A DNA stretch of 64,000 bases from Streptomyces sp. WM6386. GTDB taxonomy: Bacteria > Actinomycetota > Actinomycetes > Streptomycetales > Streptomycetaceae. Below, in pieces: positions 44,023 to 52,293 of this stretch (position 1 is its first letter; each line of letters begins with the position of its first letter). The notes below the pieces were generated by a model, which made no database searches, had not been told where the DNA came from, and worked only from the letters and a program-made list of their open reading frames with translations. The stretch lies in contig NZ_JXTE01000002.1 of the NCBI RefSeq assembly GCF_000972385.1, positions 62,001-126,000 of the forward strand, given 5' to 3'. The translations under genes were made by a program, and so were the position numbers.

Positions 44023-45495
44023 TCAGGTCTGGGCCATGTCCACGAAGCGCGAGTAGTGACCCTGGAAGGCGACCGTGATCGTCGCCGTCGGGCCGTTACG
44101 GTGCTTGCCCACGATGATGTCCGCCTCGCCGGCGCGTGGCGACTCCTTCTCGTAGGCGTCCTCGCGGTGCAGCAGGATCACCATGTCGGCGTCCTGCTCG
44201 ATGGAGCCGGACTCGCGCAGGTCGGACACCTGCGGCTTCTTGTCCGTGCGCTGTTCGGGTCCACGGTTGAGCTGTGAGAGCGCGATCACCGGGACCTCGA
44301 GCTCCTTGGCCAGGAGCTTGAGGTTACGGGACATGTCCGAGACCTCCTGCTGACGGCTCTCGGAGCGCTTGCCGGACTGCATCAGCTGCAGATAGTCGAT
44401 GATCACGAGCTTGATGTCGTTGCGCTGTTTCAGGCGACGGCACTTCGCGCGGATCTCCATCATCGACAGGTTCGGGGAGTCGTCGATGTAGAGCGGCGCG
44501 GCCGAGACCTCGGGCATCCGACGGGCCAGCCGCGTCCAGTCCTCGTCCGTCATGGTGCCGGAACGCATGTGGTGCAGGGCCACCCGCGCCTCGGCCGACA
44601 GCAGACGCATCGCGATCTCGTTGCGCCCCATTTCCAGGGAGAAGATGACGCTCGGCAGGTTGTTCTTGATCGACGCCGCCCGCGCGAAGTCCAGCGCCAA
44701 CGTGGACTTACCCATGGCGGGACGGGCCGCGATGACGATCATCTGGCCCGGGTGCAGACCGTTGGTGAGCGAGTCCAGGTCCGTGAACCCCGTCGGCACA
44801 CCGGTCATCTCGCCCGTGCGGGAGCCGATCGCCTCGATCTCGTCGAGCGCGCCCTCCATGATGTCGCCGAGCGGCAGATAGTCCTCGCTGGTGCGCTGCT
44901 CGGTGACCGCGTAGATCTCGGCCTGGGCGCGGTTGACGATCTCGTCGACGTCGTCGTCGGCCGCGTATCCCATCTGGGTGATGCGGGTGCCGGCCTCGAC
45001 CAGACGGCGCAGGACCGCGCGCTCATGCACGATCTCCGCGTAGTACTCGGCGTTGGCCGCCGTCGGCACCGTCTGGACAAGGGTGTGCAGATACGACGCG
45101 CCGCCGACCTTGTTGATCTCACCGCGCTTGGTCAGCTCGGCAGCGATCGTGATCGGGTCGGCCGGCTCGCCCTTGGCGTAGATGTCGAGGATCGCCTGGA
45201 AGATCGTCTCGTGCGCCGGCTTGTAGAAGTCGTGTCCTTTGATGACCTCGACGACGTCGGCGATGGCGTCCTTCGACAGCAGCATGCCGCCGAGGACGGA
45301 CTGCTCGGCATCGAGGTCCTGCGGCGGGACACGTTCGAAGGACGTGCCCCCGCCGTCCCATTCGCCGCTCTCCCGGCCGCGGTCGTGCTGATCGTCGCGA
45401 CCCCGGCCACCCTCGCCGCGGCGGCGCGAGGCAGGCAGGCGATCACTGGGACCGCTGTCGGCCCACGGATCGTCCAAGGGCTCGGAAATGCTCAC
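44023..45495 (-). CDS. dnaB: Replicative DNA helicase DnaB
   Basis: A 490-residue helicase. The DnaB N-terminal primase-binding domain (VPPQDLDAEQSVLGGMLLS) is followed by a RecA-like ATPase: Walker A ARPAMGKST, Walker B LVIIDYLQLM and the late SDLRESGSIEQDAD and GKHRNGPT motifs. It unwinds DNA at the fork as a hexamer. No intein interrupts the motor domain. The N-terminal 50 residues are a charged extension. The GTG start is chosen because AGGAGG lies seven bases upstream; the longer frame is not needed. Confidence 0.96.
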   Translation of the reverse strand: MSISEPLDDPWADSGPSDRLPASRRRGEGGRGRDDQHDRGRESGEWDGGGTSFERVPPQDLDAEQSVLGGMLLSKDAIADVVEVIKGHDFYKPAHETIFQAILDIYAKGEPADPITIAAELTKRGEINKVGGASYLHTLVQTVPTAANAEYYAEIVHERAVLRRLVEAGTRITQMGYAADDDVDEIVNRAQAEIYAVTEQRTSEDYLPLGDIMEGALDEIEAIGSRTGEMTGVPTGFTDLDSLTNGLHPGQMIVIAARPAMGKSTLALDFARAASIKNNLPSVIFSLEMGRNEIAMRLLSAEARVALHHMRSGTMTDEDWTRLARRMPEVSAAPLYIDDSPNLSMMEIRAKCRRLKQRNDIKLVIIDYLQLMQSGKRSESRQQEVSDMSRNLKLLAKELEVPVIALSQLNRGPEQRTDKKPQVSDLRESGSIEQDADMVILLHREDAYEKESPRAGEADIIVGKHRNGPTATITVAFQGHYSRFVDMAQT

Positions 45496-45953
45496 CGAGC
45501 CACCTCCTCCCGTCCGCGGAGCGGACATCGCCGTGCTTCTCTTCTACGGCACGGCACTGACAAATGAGAGGCCCAACTCCGGTTCTGGCAGCGTCGGTTT
45601 TGTGATGGTTTCCAGGCCGACAGACGGAGCGGGCGCCGGACCACGGTAGGCCCGACGGCACCGTCAGCCAATCTGGTTATCCACAGGCCATGTGGACGAC
45701 GGCCCGGATGCTGTGGAGAACTCCGCAAAACCTGTGCACGACACGGTGGACAGGCCTGTGAACAAGCTCGCCCCTCTCGTTCGAGACCAGCGCTGACCTG
45801 GTCTCTTCCCATCCACCGGCTGTGCAGAAGAAAAACTTCCCCAGTCGGACCAAGATCACATCGAACGACACGCGGAAGCGCACGCCACAACACGGCAAGT
45901 AAGGGTCATTAATACATTGCATCTCTTACCTGTGGACGATTAGATTGGTGCTC
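45496..45953. promoter_or_regulatory. 458-bp dnaB upstream region with DnaA-box-like cluster
   Basis: TTATCCACA at 45677-45685 is an exact classical DnaA box. One-mismatch relatives occur at 45691-45699 (TGTGGACGA), 45712-45720 (TGTGGAGAA), 45757-45765 (TGTGAACAA) and 45931-45939 (TGTGGACGA). This density suggests DnaA can bind the dnaB promoter region. No gene is seen in the stretch. Confidence 0.55.
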
Positions 45954-47291
45954 ATGACACATGCTCCGGCGACCACGCGCGCCACACGGCGACAGCATGA
46001 CCGAGAGATCGTCGCTCTGGCCGTCCCGGCCTTCGGGGCACTCGTCGCCGAACCGCTCTTCGTCATGGCCGACAGCGCGATCGTCGGCCATCTCGGCACC
46101 GCGCAACTCGCGGGACTGGGAGTCGCCTCGGCCCTCCTCATGACAGGCGTCAGCATCTTCGTCTTCCTCGCCTACGCCACCACCGCGGCCGTCGCCCGAC
46201 GTGTGGGCGCCGACGACCTCCCGGCCGCCATCCGGCAGGGCATGGACGGCATCTGGCTCGCACTCCTGCTCGGCGCCGCGGTCGTCGCCGTCGTCCTGCC
46301 CACCGCACCGGCCCTGGTGGAACTCTTCGGCGCCTCGGACACCGCCGCCCCGTACGCGATCACCTATCTGCGGATCTCGTCCCTCGGCATCCCGGCCATG
46401 CTCGTCGTCCTCGCCTCGACCGGCGTTCTGCGCGGACTGCAGGACACGAAGACACCGCTGTACGTCGCCGTCGGCGGCTTCGTCGCCAACGCCGCCCTCA
46501 ACGTGGGCCTCGTCTACGGCGCCGACCTCGGCATCGCCGGCTCTGCCTGGGGCACCGTGATCGCCCAGTTCGGAATGGCCGCCGTCTACCTTGTGGTCGT
46601 CGTCCGCGGAGCCCGCGCCCACGGCGCCTCGCTGCGCCCCGACGCCGCAGGTATTCGGGCTTCGGCGCAGGCCGGCGTCCCACTGCTCGTCCGCACCCTC
46701 TCGCTCCGCACGATCCTGATGATCGCCACGGCCGTGGCGGCCCGTCTCGGCGATGCCGACATCGCGGCTCACCAGATCATCCTGTCGCTGTGGAGCCTGC
46801 TCGCGTTCGCCCTGGACGCCATCGCCATCGCAGGACAGGCCATCATCGGCCGCTACCTCGGTGCCGGCGACGTCCAGGGCGCCCGTGAGGCATGCCGCCG
46901 CATGGTGCAGTGGGGCATCGCGGTCGGCGTGATACTCGGCCTCGCCGTGGTGGCGGCCCGTCCCGTATTCCTTCCGCTGTTCACAAGCGACTCCGTGGTG
47001 AAGGACGCGGCACTGCCCGCTCTTCTCGTGGTGGCGCTCGCCCAGCCCATCTGCGGGATCGTCTTCGTCCTGGACGGCGTCCTGATGGGGGCGGGCGACG
47101 GACCATACCTCGCCTGGGCCATGATCGTGACTCTGGCCATCTTCACGCCTGTGGCCCTGCTCATTCCCGCGCTCGGCGGAGGCCTCACAGCGGTCTGGGG
47201 AGCGATGACGCTGATGATGGCGGTACGCATGCTGACTCTCTGGCTGCGGTCCCGCTCGGGCCGCTGGATCGTCACCGGCGCCACGCGCTGA
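45954..47291 (+). CDS. MATE family efflux transporter
   Basis: About 445 residues with 12 membrane helices. The DinF/NorM-type N terminus (EIVALAVPAFGALVAEPLFVMADSAIVGHLGTAQLAG) and GVLRGLQDTKTPLYVA mark the DinF branch of MATE transporters, which export cationic drugs or lipid-linked compounds using Na+ or H+. An ATG three codons earlier is possible. Divergent from dnaB, with the DnaA-box-rich region between. Confidence 0.92.
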   Translation: MTHAPATTRATRRQHDREIVALAVPAFGALVAEPLFVMADSAIVGHLGTAQLAGLGVASALLMTGVSIFVFLAYATTAAVARRVGADDLPAAIRQGMDGIWLALLLGAAVVAVVLPTAPALVELFGASDTAAPYAITYLRISSLGIPAMLVVLASTGVLRGLQDTKTPLYVAVGGFVANAALNVGLVYGADLGIAGSAWGTVIAQFGMAAVYLVVVVRGARAHGASLRPDAAGIRASAQAGVPLLVRTLSLRTILMIATAVAARLGDADIAAHQIILSLWSLLAFALDAIAIAGQAIIGRYLGAGDVQGAREACRRMVQWGIAVGVILGLAVVAARPVFLPLFTSDSVVKDAALPALLVVALAQPICGIVFVLDGVLMGAGDGPYLAWAMIVTLAIFTPVALLIPALGGGLTAVWGAMTLMMAVRMLTLWLRSRSGRWIVTGATR

Positions 47292-47329
47292 ACCGAGGGC
47301 CGCGACGAACCGGGCCCACCGCGCTGACT

Positions 47330-47343
47330 GTTTCACGTGAAAC
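47330..47343. promoter_or_regulatory. parS site (first of a tandem pair)
   Basis: Perfect GTTTCACGTGAAAC, 38 bases after the MATE stop. Confidence 0.92.
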
Positions 47344-47348
47344 CCTCT

Positions 47349-47362
47349 GTTTCACGTGAAAC
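47349..47362. promoter_or_regulatory. parS site (second of a tandem pair)
   Basis: Perfect GTTTCACGTGAAAC only five bases after the first site, so centres are 19 bp apart, close to two helical turns. The closest pair in the window. Confidence 0.92.
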
Positions 47363-47385
47363 ACTCCTCGGTCCGTCCACACGCA

Positions 47386-47418
47386 AGAAGGGCCGCACCC
47401 GATGGGTGCGGCCCTTCT
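47386..47418 (-). terminator. rplI operon terminator
   Basis: AGAAGGGCCGCACCC pairs with its complement over a 4-base loop. It lies 25 bases after the rplI stop. Confidence 0.9.
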
Positions 47419-47442
47419 CAGCTGCTCAAACCGAGCGCAGCG

Positions 47443-47889
47443 TCACGCAGCGACGACCTCGATGTTGACCTTGGCGGCCACCTCGGGGTGCAGACGCACG
47501 GACGTCTCGTGAGCGCCCAGCGTCTTGATCGGCGAACCGAGCTCGATGCGGCGCTTGTCGACCTCGGGGCCACCGGAAGCCTTGATCGCCGAAGCGATGT
47601 CGGCCGGGGTGACGGAACCGAAGAGGCGACCGGCGTCGCCGGAGCGAACGGCCAGACGCACCTTGACGGCCTCGAGCTGGCCCTTGACCTGGTTGGCCTG
47701 CTCGATGGTCTGGATCTCGTGGATCTTGCGAGCACGACGGATCTGCTCGACGTCCTTCTCGCCACCCTTGGTCCAGCGGATAGCGAACTTCCGCGGGATC
47801 AGGTAGTTGCGAGCGTAGCCGTCCTTGACGTCGACGACGTCGCCCGCGGCACCGAGGCCGGAGACCTCGTGGGTAAGGATGATCTTCAT
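47443..47889 (-). CDS. rplI: 50S ribosomal protein L9
   Basis: 148 residues. The N-terminal signature [20 protein letters not shown] and [16 protein letters not shown] is diagnostic of L9, with the long central helix and a C-terminal rRNA-binding domain. Last gene of the rpsF-ssb-rpsR-rplI operon, 18 bases after the rpsR stop. Confidence 0.98.
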   Translation of the reverse strand: MKIILTHEVSGLGAAGDVVDVKDGYARNYLIPRKFAIRWTKGGEKDVEQIRRARKIHEIQTIEQANQVKGQLEAVKVRLAVRSGDAGRLFGSVTPADIASAIKASGGPEVDKRRIELGSPIKTLGAHETSVRLHPEVAAKVNIEVVAA

Positions 47890-47907
47890 TGGTCGGTCAC
47901 CCTTCCC

Positions 47908-48144
47908 TTATCGCGCGGTGGAGGTGTAGGGCAGCAGCGCCATCTCACGGCTGTTCTTGACGGCCGTGGCGACGTCACGCTGGTGCTGCGTGCAGTTGCC
48001 GGTCACGCGGCGGGCACGGATCTTGCCGCGGTCGGAAATGAACTTCCGCAGCATGTTCGTGTCCTTGTAGTCCACGTACGTGACCTTGTCCTTGCAAAAA
48101 GCGCAGACCTTTTTCTTAGGCTTGCGCACAGGCGGCTTCGCCAT
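47908..48144 (-). CDS. rpsR: 30S ribosomal protein S18 (zinc-binding form)
   Basis: 78 residues. CAFCKDKV near the N terminus plus CTQHQR give the C-x2-C...C-x2-H pattern of a zinc-carrying (C+) S18. Actinomycetes often have a second, zinc-free S18 elsewhere under Zur control; this copy is the operon form beside ssb. 57 bases after ssb. Confidence 0.97.
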   Translation of the reverse strand: MAKPPVRKPKKKVCAFCKDKVTYVDYKDTNMLRKFISDRGKIRARRVTGNCTQHQRDVATAVKNSREMALLPYTSTAR

Positions 48145-48201
48145 GGTGTTTCTCCTGTGTGATCAAGAAGTGTGGGTACGACCCACCCTCGGCCCGAAGG
48201 C

Positions 48202-48807
48202 CTAGAAGGGGGGCTCGTCCGAGTAGCCGCCGCCCTGCTGGCCGCCGCCGGAGCTTCCACCCCAGCCGCCGCCACCGCCGCCGCCCTGGTTGCCACCGGC
48301 GGGAGCGCCGGTCGCCCACGGGTCTTCGGCGGGAGCGCCGCCGCCCTGCTGGCCGCCGCCGGAGTTTCCACCCCAGCCGCTACCGGCCTGGCCACCGCCG
48401 CCACCCCCGCTGTAACCGCCCTGGCCACCGCGGCCGGCGCCGCCGGCAGTCTTGGTGACCTTGGCCGTGGCACTGCGCAGGCTGGCGCCGACTTCCTCGA
48501 CGTCCAGCTCGTAGACCGTGCGCTTGACGCCCTCACGGTCCTCGTAGGACCGCTGCTTCAGCCGGCCCTGCACGATGACGCGCATGCCTCGCTGGAGCGA
48601 CTCCGCGACGTTCTCCGCCGCCTGACGCCAGACCGAGCAGGTCAGGAACAGGCTCTCGCCGTCCTTCCACTCGTTGGTCTGACGGTCGAAGGTGCGGGGG
48701 GTGGACGCGACACGGAACTTCGCGACCGCCGCACCGGAGGGGGTGAAGCGCAGCTCGGGGTCGTCGACAAGATTGCCGACGACCGTGATGACGGTCTCGC
48801 CTGCCAT
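48202..48807 (-). CDS. ssb: Single-stranded DNA-binding protein
   Basis: 201 residues. OB-fold domain from about residue 1 to 115 ([20 protein letters not shown], then [18 protein letters not shown]). A Gly/Gln/Ser-rich linker follows, partly built from a 44-bp duplicated unit, and the protein ends in DEPPF, the acidic tip that recruits replication and repair proteins. This is the essential SSB in its usual operon between rpsF and rpsR. Confidence 0.96.
   Translation of the reverse strand: MAGETVITVVGNLVDDPELRFTPSGAAVAKFRVASTPRTFDRQTNEWKDGESLFLTCSVWRQAAENVAESLQRGMRVIVQGRLKQRSYEDREGVKRTVYELDVEEVGASLRSATAKVTKTAGGAGRGGQGGYSGGGGGGQAGSGWGGNSGGGQQGGGAPAEDPWATGAPAGGNQGGGGGGGWGGSSGGGQQGGGYSDEPPF
48226..48269. 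repeat. Direct repeat copy 1 in the ssb linker
   Basis: 44 bp matching 48337-48380 with one mismatch. It encodes a (S/N)SGGGQQGGG unit of the flexible linker. Confidence 0.8.
48337..48380. repeat. Direct repeat copy 2 in the ssb linker
   Basis: 44 bp matching 48226-48269 with one mismatch; start-to-start distance is 111 bp, a multiple of three. Confidence 0.8.
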
Positions 48808-48886
48808 GGGGAACCTCTCGGCGGGTTTGCTGCTCTGGCTGCTTGGTTGCTGCTACTCGAATCCCGAGATCAGCTGAGCGGGAGGC

Positions 48887-49177
48887 TCAGTGGGTCTCGG
48901 GGCGGAGGACCTTGGTCCGGAGGACCGACTCGTTCAGGTTCATCTGGCGGTCGAGCTCCTTGACGACCGCAGGCTCGGCCTGCAGGTCGATGACCGAGTA
49001 GATGCCCTCGGGCTTCTTCTTGATCTCGTACGAGAGCCGACGACGGCCCCAGGTGTCGACCTTCTCGACCTTTCCGTTGCCCTCACGGACGACGGAGAGG
49101 AAGTTCTCGATCAGGGGGGCGACAGCGCGCTCCTCCAGATCGGGGTCGAGGATGACCATCACCTCGTAGTGACGCAT
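48887..49177 (-). CDS. rpsF: 30S ribosomal protein S6
   Basis: 96 residues with the S6 signature [19 protein letters not shown] and [18 protein letters not shown]. The start is fixed by a near-perfect AAAGGAGGT about 9-10 bases upstream. First gene of the rpsF-ssb-rpsR-rplI operon; the promoter lies in the 264-bp gap to the divergent small membrane protein gene. Confidence 0.97.
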   Translation of the reverse strand: MRHYEVMVILDPDLEERAVAPLIENFLSVVREGNGKVEKVDTWGRRRLSYEIKKKPEGIYSVIDLQAEPAVVKELDRQMNLNESVLRTKVLRPETH

Positions 49178-49441
49178 GTGGAACCCACCTCCTTTGGACT
49201 CAACGGCCACGGTCGTTCCGTGGCAGGAGGGTTGTAATGCGTACGCAAAGGTATCGGCCGCCACTGACAATCGGGGCTTCCTCGCGGTAGTCCCGGTCGT
49301 GACATGGGCAGACACCAGTGCAGACGGTACAGAGTACCCGCACCATGGCTTCCGGTTGAAATCCGGCCGCCAGGACCGACAATCTGTACACATCGGGTGT
49401 GTATGGCGCTACGATGCGCCGCCTTTCGCAGGAGGTGCCCT

Positions 49442-49756
49442 ATGGCACAAGCATTGCGACCCAACACCGTCGGAGGCCTGTTCGCCACGGACGGCAAATC
49501 CCACCCCCTCCAGGACACCCTGCTCGCGGTGACCCTGGTCCTGGGGCTCACGTCGTTCATCACGGCGATGTTCCACAGCCTGCACCTGCTCAGCTCCTGG
49601 ACCGGGCTGGTGGGGATCCTCACCGGCGCGTACGGCCAGTGGATCTCGGAGACGACCCGTGAACGCTTCGGACTGATCCTCGGTCTCGGCGCCTCGGCGA
49701 TCGGCTTCTTCCTCGGCATGGCGCACGGCGGCCTCTTCGGCGGACTCATCAACTGA
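49442..49756 (+). CDS. Small conserved membrane protein
   Basis: 104 residues. After a polar N terminus (MAQALRPNTVGGLFATDGKS) come two or three hydrophobic helices (TLLAVTLVLGLTSFITAMF; TGLVGILTGAYGQW; LGASAIGFFLGMAHGG). GGAGG six bases upstream defines the ATG. It is a conserved gene at this place in Streptomyces (recall), of unknown function. Confidence 0.82.
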   Translation: MAQALRPNTVGGLFATDGKSHPLQDTLLAVTLVLGLTSFITAMFHSLHLLSSWTGLVGILTGAYGQWISETTRERFGLILGLGASAIGFFLGMAHGGLFGGLIN

Positions 49757-49935
49757 CGCCCAGGGCATCGTCCTCCTAACACCACACAAAGCACCGCGGA
49801 ACGCCTCGGCTGCCCATCGGCCGGGGCGCAGGTGCCGTATGCCCAGTCGGGGCGCTCGCCAGGCGCAGTAGGCTTCGGCGCGAGAGCCGGAGCCCCTGTA
49901 CCCATGGGGACACACCAGCCCGAGGAGCGCCCCGA

Positions 49936-51057
49936 ATGAGCCTGACCCTGAGGACGATCAGCCGCGAGCAGCATCTGGCATACATCCAGAGCCTGCCGTC
50001 GGCTAGCCACATGCAGGTTCCGGCCTGGGCAGACGTCAAGGCGGAGTGGCGCTCCGAGAGCCTCGGGTGGTTCGACGACAAGACCGGCGAGCTGGTCGGC
50101 GCGGGCATGGTCCTCTACCGGCAGCTCCCCAAGATCAAGCGTTACCTCGCCTATCTGCCCGAGGGCCCGGTCATCAACTGGTTCGCGCCGAATCTGACCG
50201 ACTGGCTGGAACCGATGCTCGCGCACCTCAAGCACCAGGGCGCCTTCTCGGTGAAGATGGGCCCGCCGGTGATCATCCGGCGCTGGGAGGCCACCTCCAT
50301 CAAGGCCGGTATCCAGAACCCCGACGTGAAGCGGCTGCGCGACATCGAGGCCGACTTCATCGAGCCGCGCGCCTTCGAGGTCGCCGACAAGCTCCGTCGT
50401 ATGGGCTGGCAGCAGGGCGAGGACGGGGGCGCCGGATTCGGCGACGTCCAGCCCCGCTACGTGTACCAGGTGCCGCTGGCGAACCGGTCCCTGGAAGAGG
50501 TCCACAAGAACTTCAACCAGCTGTGGCGCCGCAACATCAAGAAGGCCGAGAAGGCCGGCGTCGAGGTCGTCCAGGGCGGCTACCACGACCTCGAGGAATG
50601 GCAGCGGCTGTACGAGATCACGGCCGTGCGCGACCACTTCCGACCCCGCCCGCTGTCGTACTTCCAGCGCATGTGGACGGCCCTCAACACCGAGGACCCC
50701 AACCGCATGCGGCTGTACTTCGCCCGCCACAACGGCGTGAACCTGTCGGCGGCGACGATGCTGATCGTAGGCGGGCACGTCTGGTACTCCTACGGAGCCT
50801 CCGACAACATCGGCCGTGAGGTCCGGCCCTCGAACGCGATGCAGTGGCGGATGCTGCGCGACGCCTACGCGCTCGGCGCGACCGTCTACGACCTGCGTGG
50901 CATCTCCGACTCGCTGGACGAGACCGACCACCTCTTCGGCCTGATCCAGTTCAAGGTCGGCACGGGCGGCCAGGCCGCCGAGTACCTCGGCGAGTGGGAC
51001 TTCCCGCTGAACAAGCTGCTCCACAAGGCGCTCGACATCTACATGTCGCGGCGCTGA
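49936..51057 (+). CDS. femX: Peptidoglycan-bridge aminoacyltransferase FemX
   Basis: 373 residues, Fem-family double-GNAT fold with an inserted helical arm. Fem landmarks include PAWADVKAEW, YLAYLPEGPVINW, KMGPPVI, NQLWRRNIKKAEKAG and YGASDNIGREVRPSNAMQWRM. In S. coelicolor FemX adds the single glycine bridge residue to the cell-wall precursor using Gly-tRNA, and is essential unless VanK is present (recall). GGAGCG lies upstream of the ATG. The following PLP protein may be cotranscribed. Confidence 0.9.
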   Translation: MSLTLRTISREQHLAYIQSLPSASHMQVPAWADVKAEWRSESLGWFDDKTGELVGAGMVLYRQLPKIKRYLAYLPEGPVINWFAPNLTDWLEPMLAHLKHQGAFSVKMGPPVIIRRWEATSIKAGIQNPDVKRLRDIEADFIEPRAFEVADKLRRMGWQQGEDGGAGFGDVQPRYVYQVPLANRSLEEVHKNFNQLWRRNIKKAEKAGVEVVQGGYHDLEEWQRLYEITAVRDHFRPRPLSYFQRMWTALNTEDPNRMRLYFARHNGVNLSAATMLIVGGHVWYSYGASDNIGREVRPSNAMQWRMLRDAYALGATVYDLRGISDSLDETDHLFGLIQFKVGTGGQAAEYLGEWDFPLNKLLHKALDIYMSRR

Positions 51058-51149
51058 ACCCCAGCTGTTTGCTTCGATAGCTTCGGCACGTCCGTTCGCT
51101 TCCATACCTCTGATACACCGCAGCCACGAGAAAGGTTCCAGGTCCGGCC

Positions 51150-52181
51150 ATGGCGCTCACGCTCTACGTCGACACCGCGCGCTGGCGTGCGCACCACAAG
51201 CACGTGCAGGACCAGTTCCCGGGTCTCGTCCCGGTCTGCAAGGGCAACGGATACGGCTTCGGGCACGAGCGGCTGGCGGAGGAGGCCACGCGGCTGGGCT
51301 CGGACGTCCTCGCGGTCGGCACGACGTACGAGGCCGCGCGCATCAAGGACTGGTTCGGCGGCGACCTGCTGGTGCTGACGCCCTACCGGCGCGGCGAGGA
51401 GCCCGTGCCGCTGCCGGACCGGGTCATCCGTTCGGTGTCGTCGATCGACGGGGTCTACGGCCTCGTGGGCGCCCGCGTGGTCATCGAGGTGATGTCCTCG
51501 ATGAAGCGTCACGGCATCAGCGAGCAGGACCTGCCGCAGTTGCACTCCGCCATAGAGAACGTCCGTCTCGAGGGCTTCGCCATCCACCTGCCGCTGGACC
51601 GTACCGACGGCTCGGACGCCGTCGAGGAGGTCATCGGCTGGATGGACCGGCTGCGCGCGGCGCGCCTGCCGCTGCACACGATGTTCGTCAGCCACCTCAA
51701 GGCCGAGGATCTCGCCCGGCTCCAGCAGCAGTTCCCGCAGACCCGCTTCCGCGCCCGCATCGGCACGCGGCTGTGGCTGGGGGACCACGAGGCCACCGAG
51801 TACCGCGGGGCGGTCCTGGACGTCACTCGCGTGGCCAAGGGCGACCGGTTCGGCTACCGCCAGCAGAAGGCGGCCTCGGACGGCTTCCTGGTCGTCGTGG
51901 CGGGCGGTACGTCACACGGGGTGGGCCTGGAGGCTCCCAAGGCGCTGCACGGCGTCATGCCGCGCGCCAAGGGCGTGGCCCGCGCCGGCCTCGCCACGGT
52001 CAACCGGAACCTTTCTCCGTTCGTCTGGGACGGCAAGCAGCGCTGGTTCGCCGAGCCACCGCACATGCAGGTGTCGATCCTGTTCGTCCCCTCCGACGCC
52101 TCGGAGCCGAAAGTCGGTGAGGAGCTGGTGGCCCATCTGCGGCACACCACCACGCAGTTCGACCGGATCGTCGACCGCTGA
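51150..52181 (+). CDS. Alanine racemase-like PLP protein
   Basis: 343 residues with the alanine-racemase TIM-barrel domain; the PLP lysine lies in VPVCKGNGYGFGH. It conserves FVSHLKAEDL and RIGTRLWLGD, which match the barrel of racemases, but it lacks an obvious standard C-terminal domain arrangement. It is probably not the main Alr; paralogues next to femX are conserved in Streptomyces. It might supply or edit a D-amino acid for wall synthesis (inference). A strong terminator follows. Confidence 0.82.
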   Translation: MALTLYVDTARWRAHHKHVQDQFPGLVPVCKGNGYGFGHERLAEEATRLGSDVLAVGTTYEAARIKDWFGGDLLVLTPYRRGEEPVPLPDRVIRSVSSIDGVYGLVGARVVIEVMSSMKRHGISEQDLPQLHSAIENVRLEGFAIHLPLDRTDGSDAVEEVIGWMDRLRAARLPLHTMFVSHLKAEDLARLQQQFPQTRFRARIGTRLWLGDHEATEYRGAVLDVTRVAKGDRFGYRQQKAASDGFLVVVAGGTSHGVGLEAPKALHGVMPRAKGVARAGLATVNRNLSPFVWDGKQRWFAEPPHMQVSILFVPSDASEPKVGEELVAHLRHTTTQFDRIVDR

Positions 52182-52231
52182 GCGTCGCACGGACTCGTAC
52201 GGACGACTGAAGAGCCGTACACAGACAGTCG

Positions 52232-52267
52232 AAAGGCCGTACACGGACCTCCCGTGTACGGCCTTTT
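52232..52267. terminator. Bidirectional intrinsic terminator
   Basis: AAAGGCCGTACACG pairs with CGTGTACGGCCTTT with a short loop and ends in TTTT, a classic rho-independent terminator serving both convergent genes. Confidence 0.92.
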
Positions 52268-52293
52268 ACGTGGGCCGACTACGCCTTGTTCGC

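Noticed and set aside
48202..48470. Gly-codon repeats in ssb as a possible CRISPR-like or tandem array
   Set aside because: In-frame low-complexity linker coding; no spacers or regular unit.
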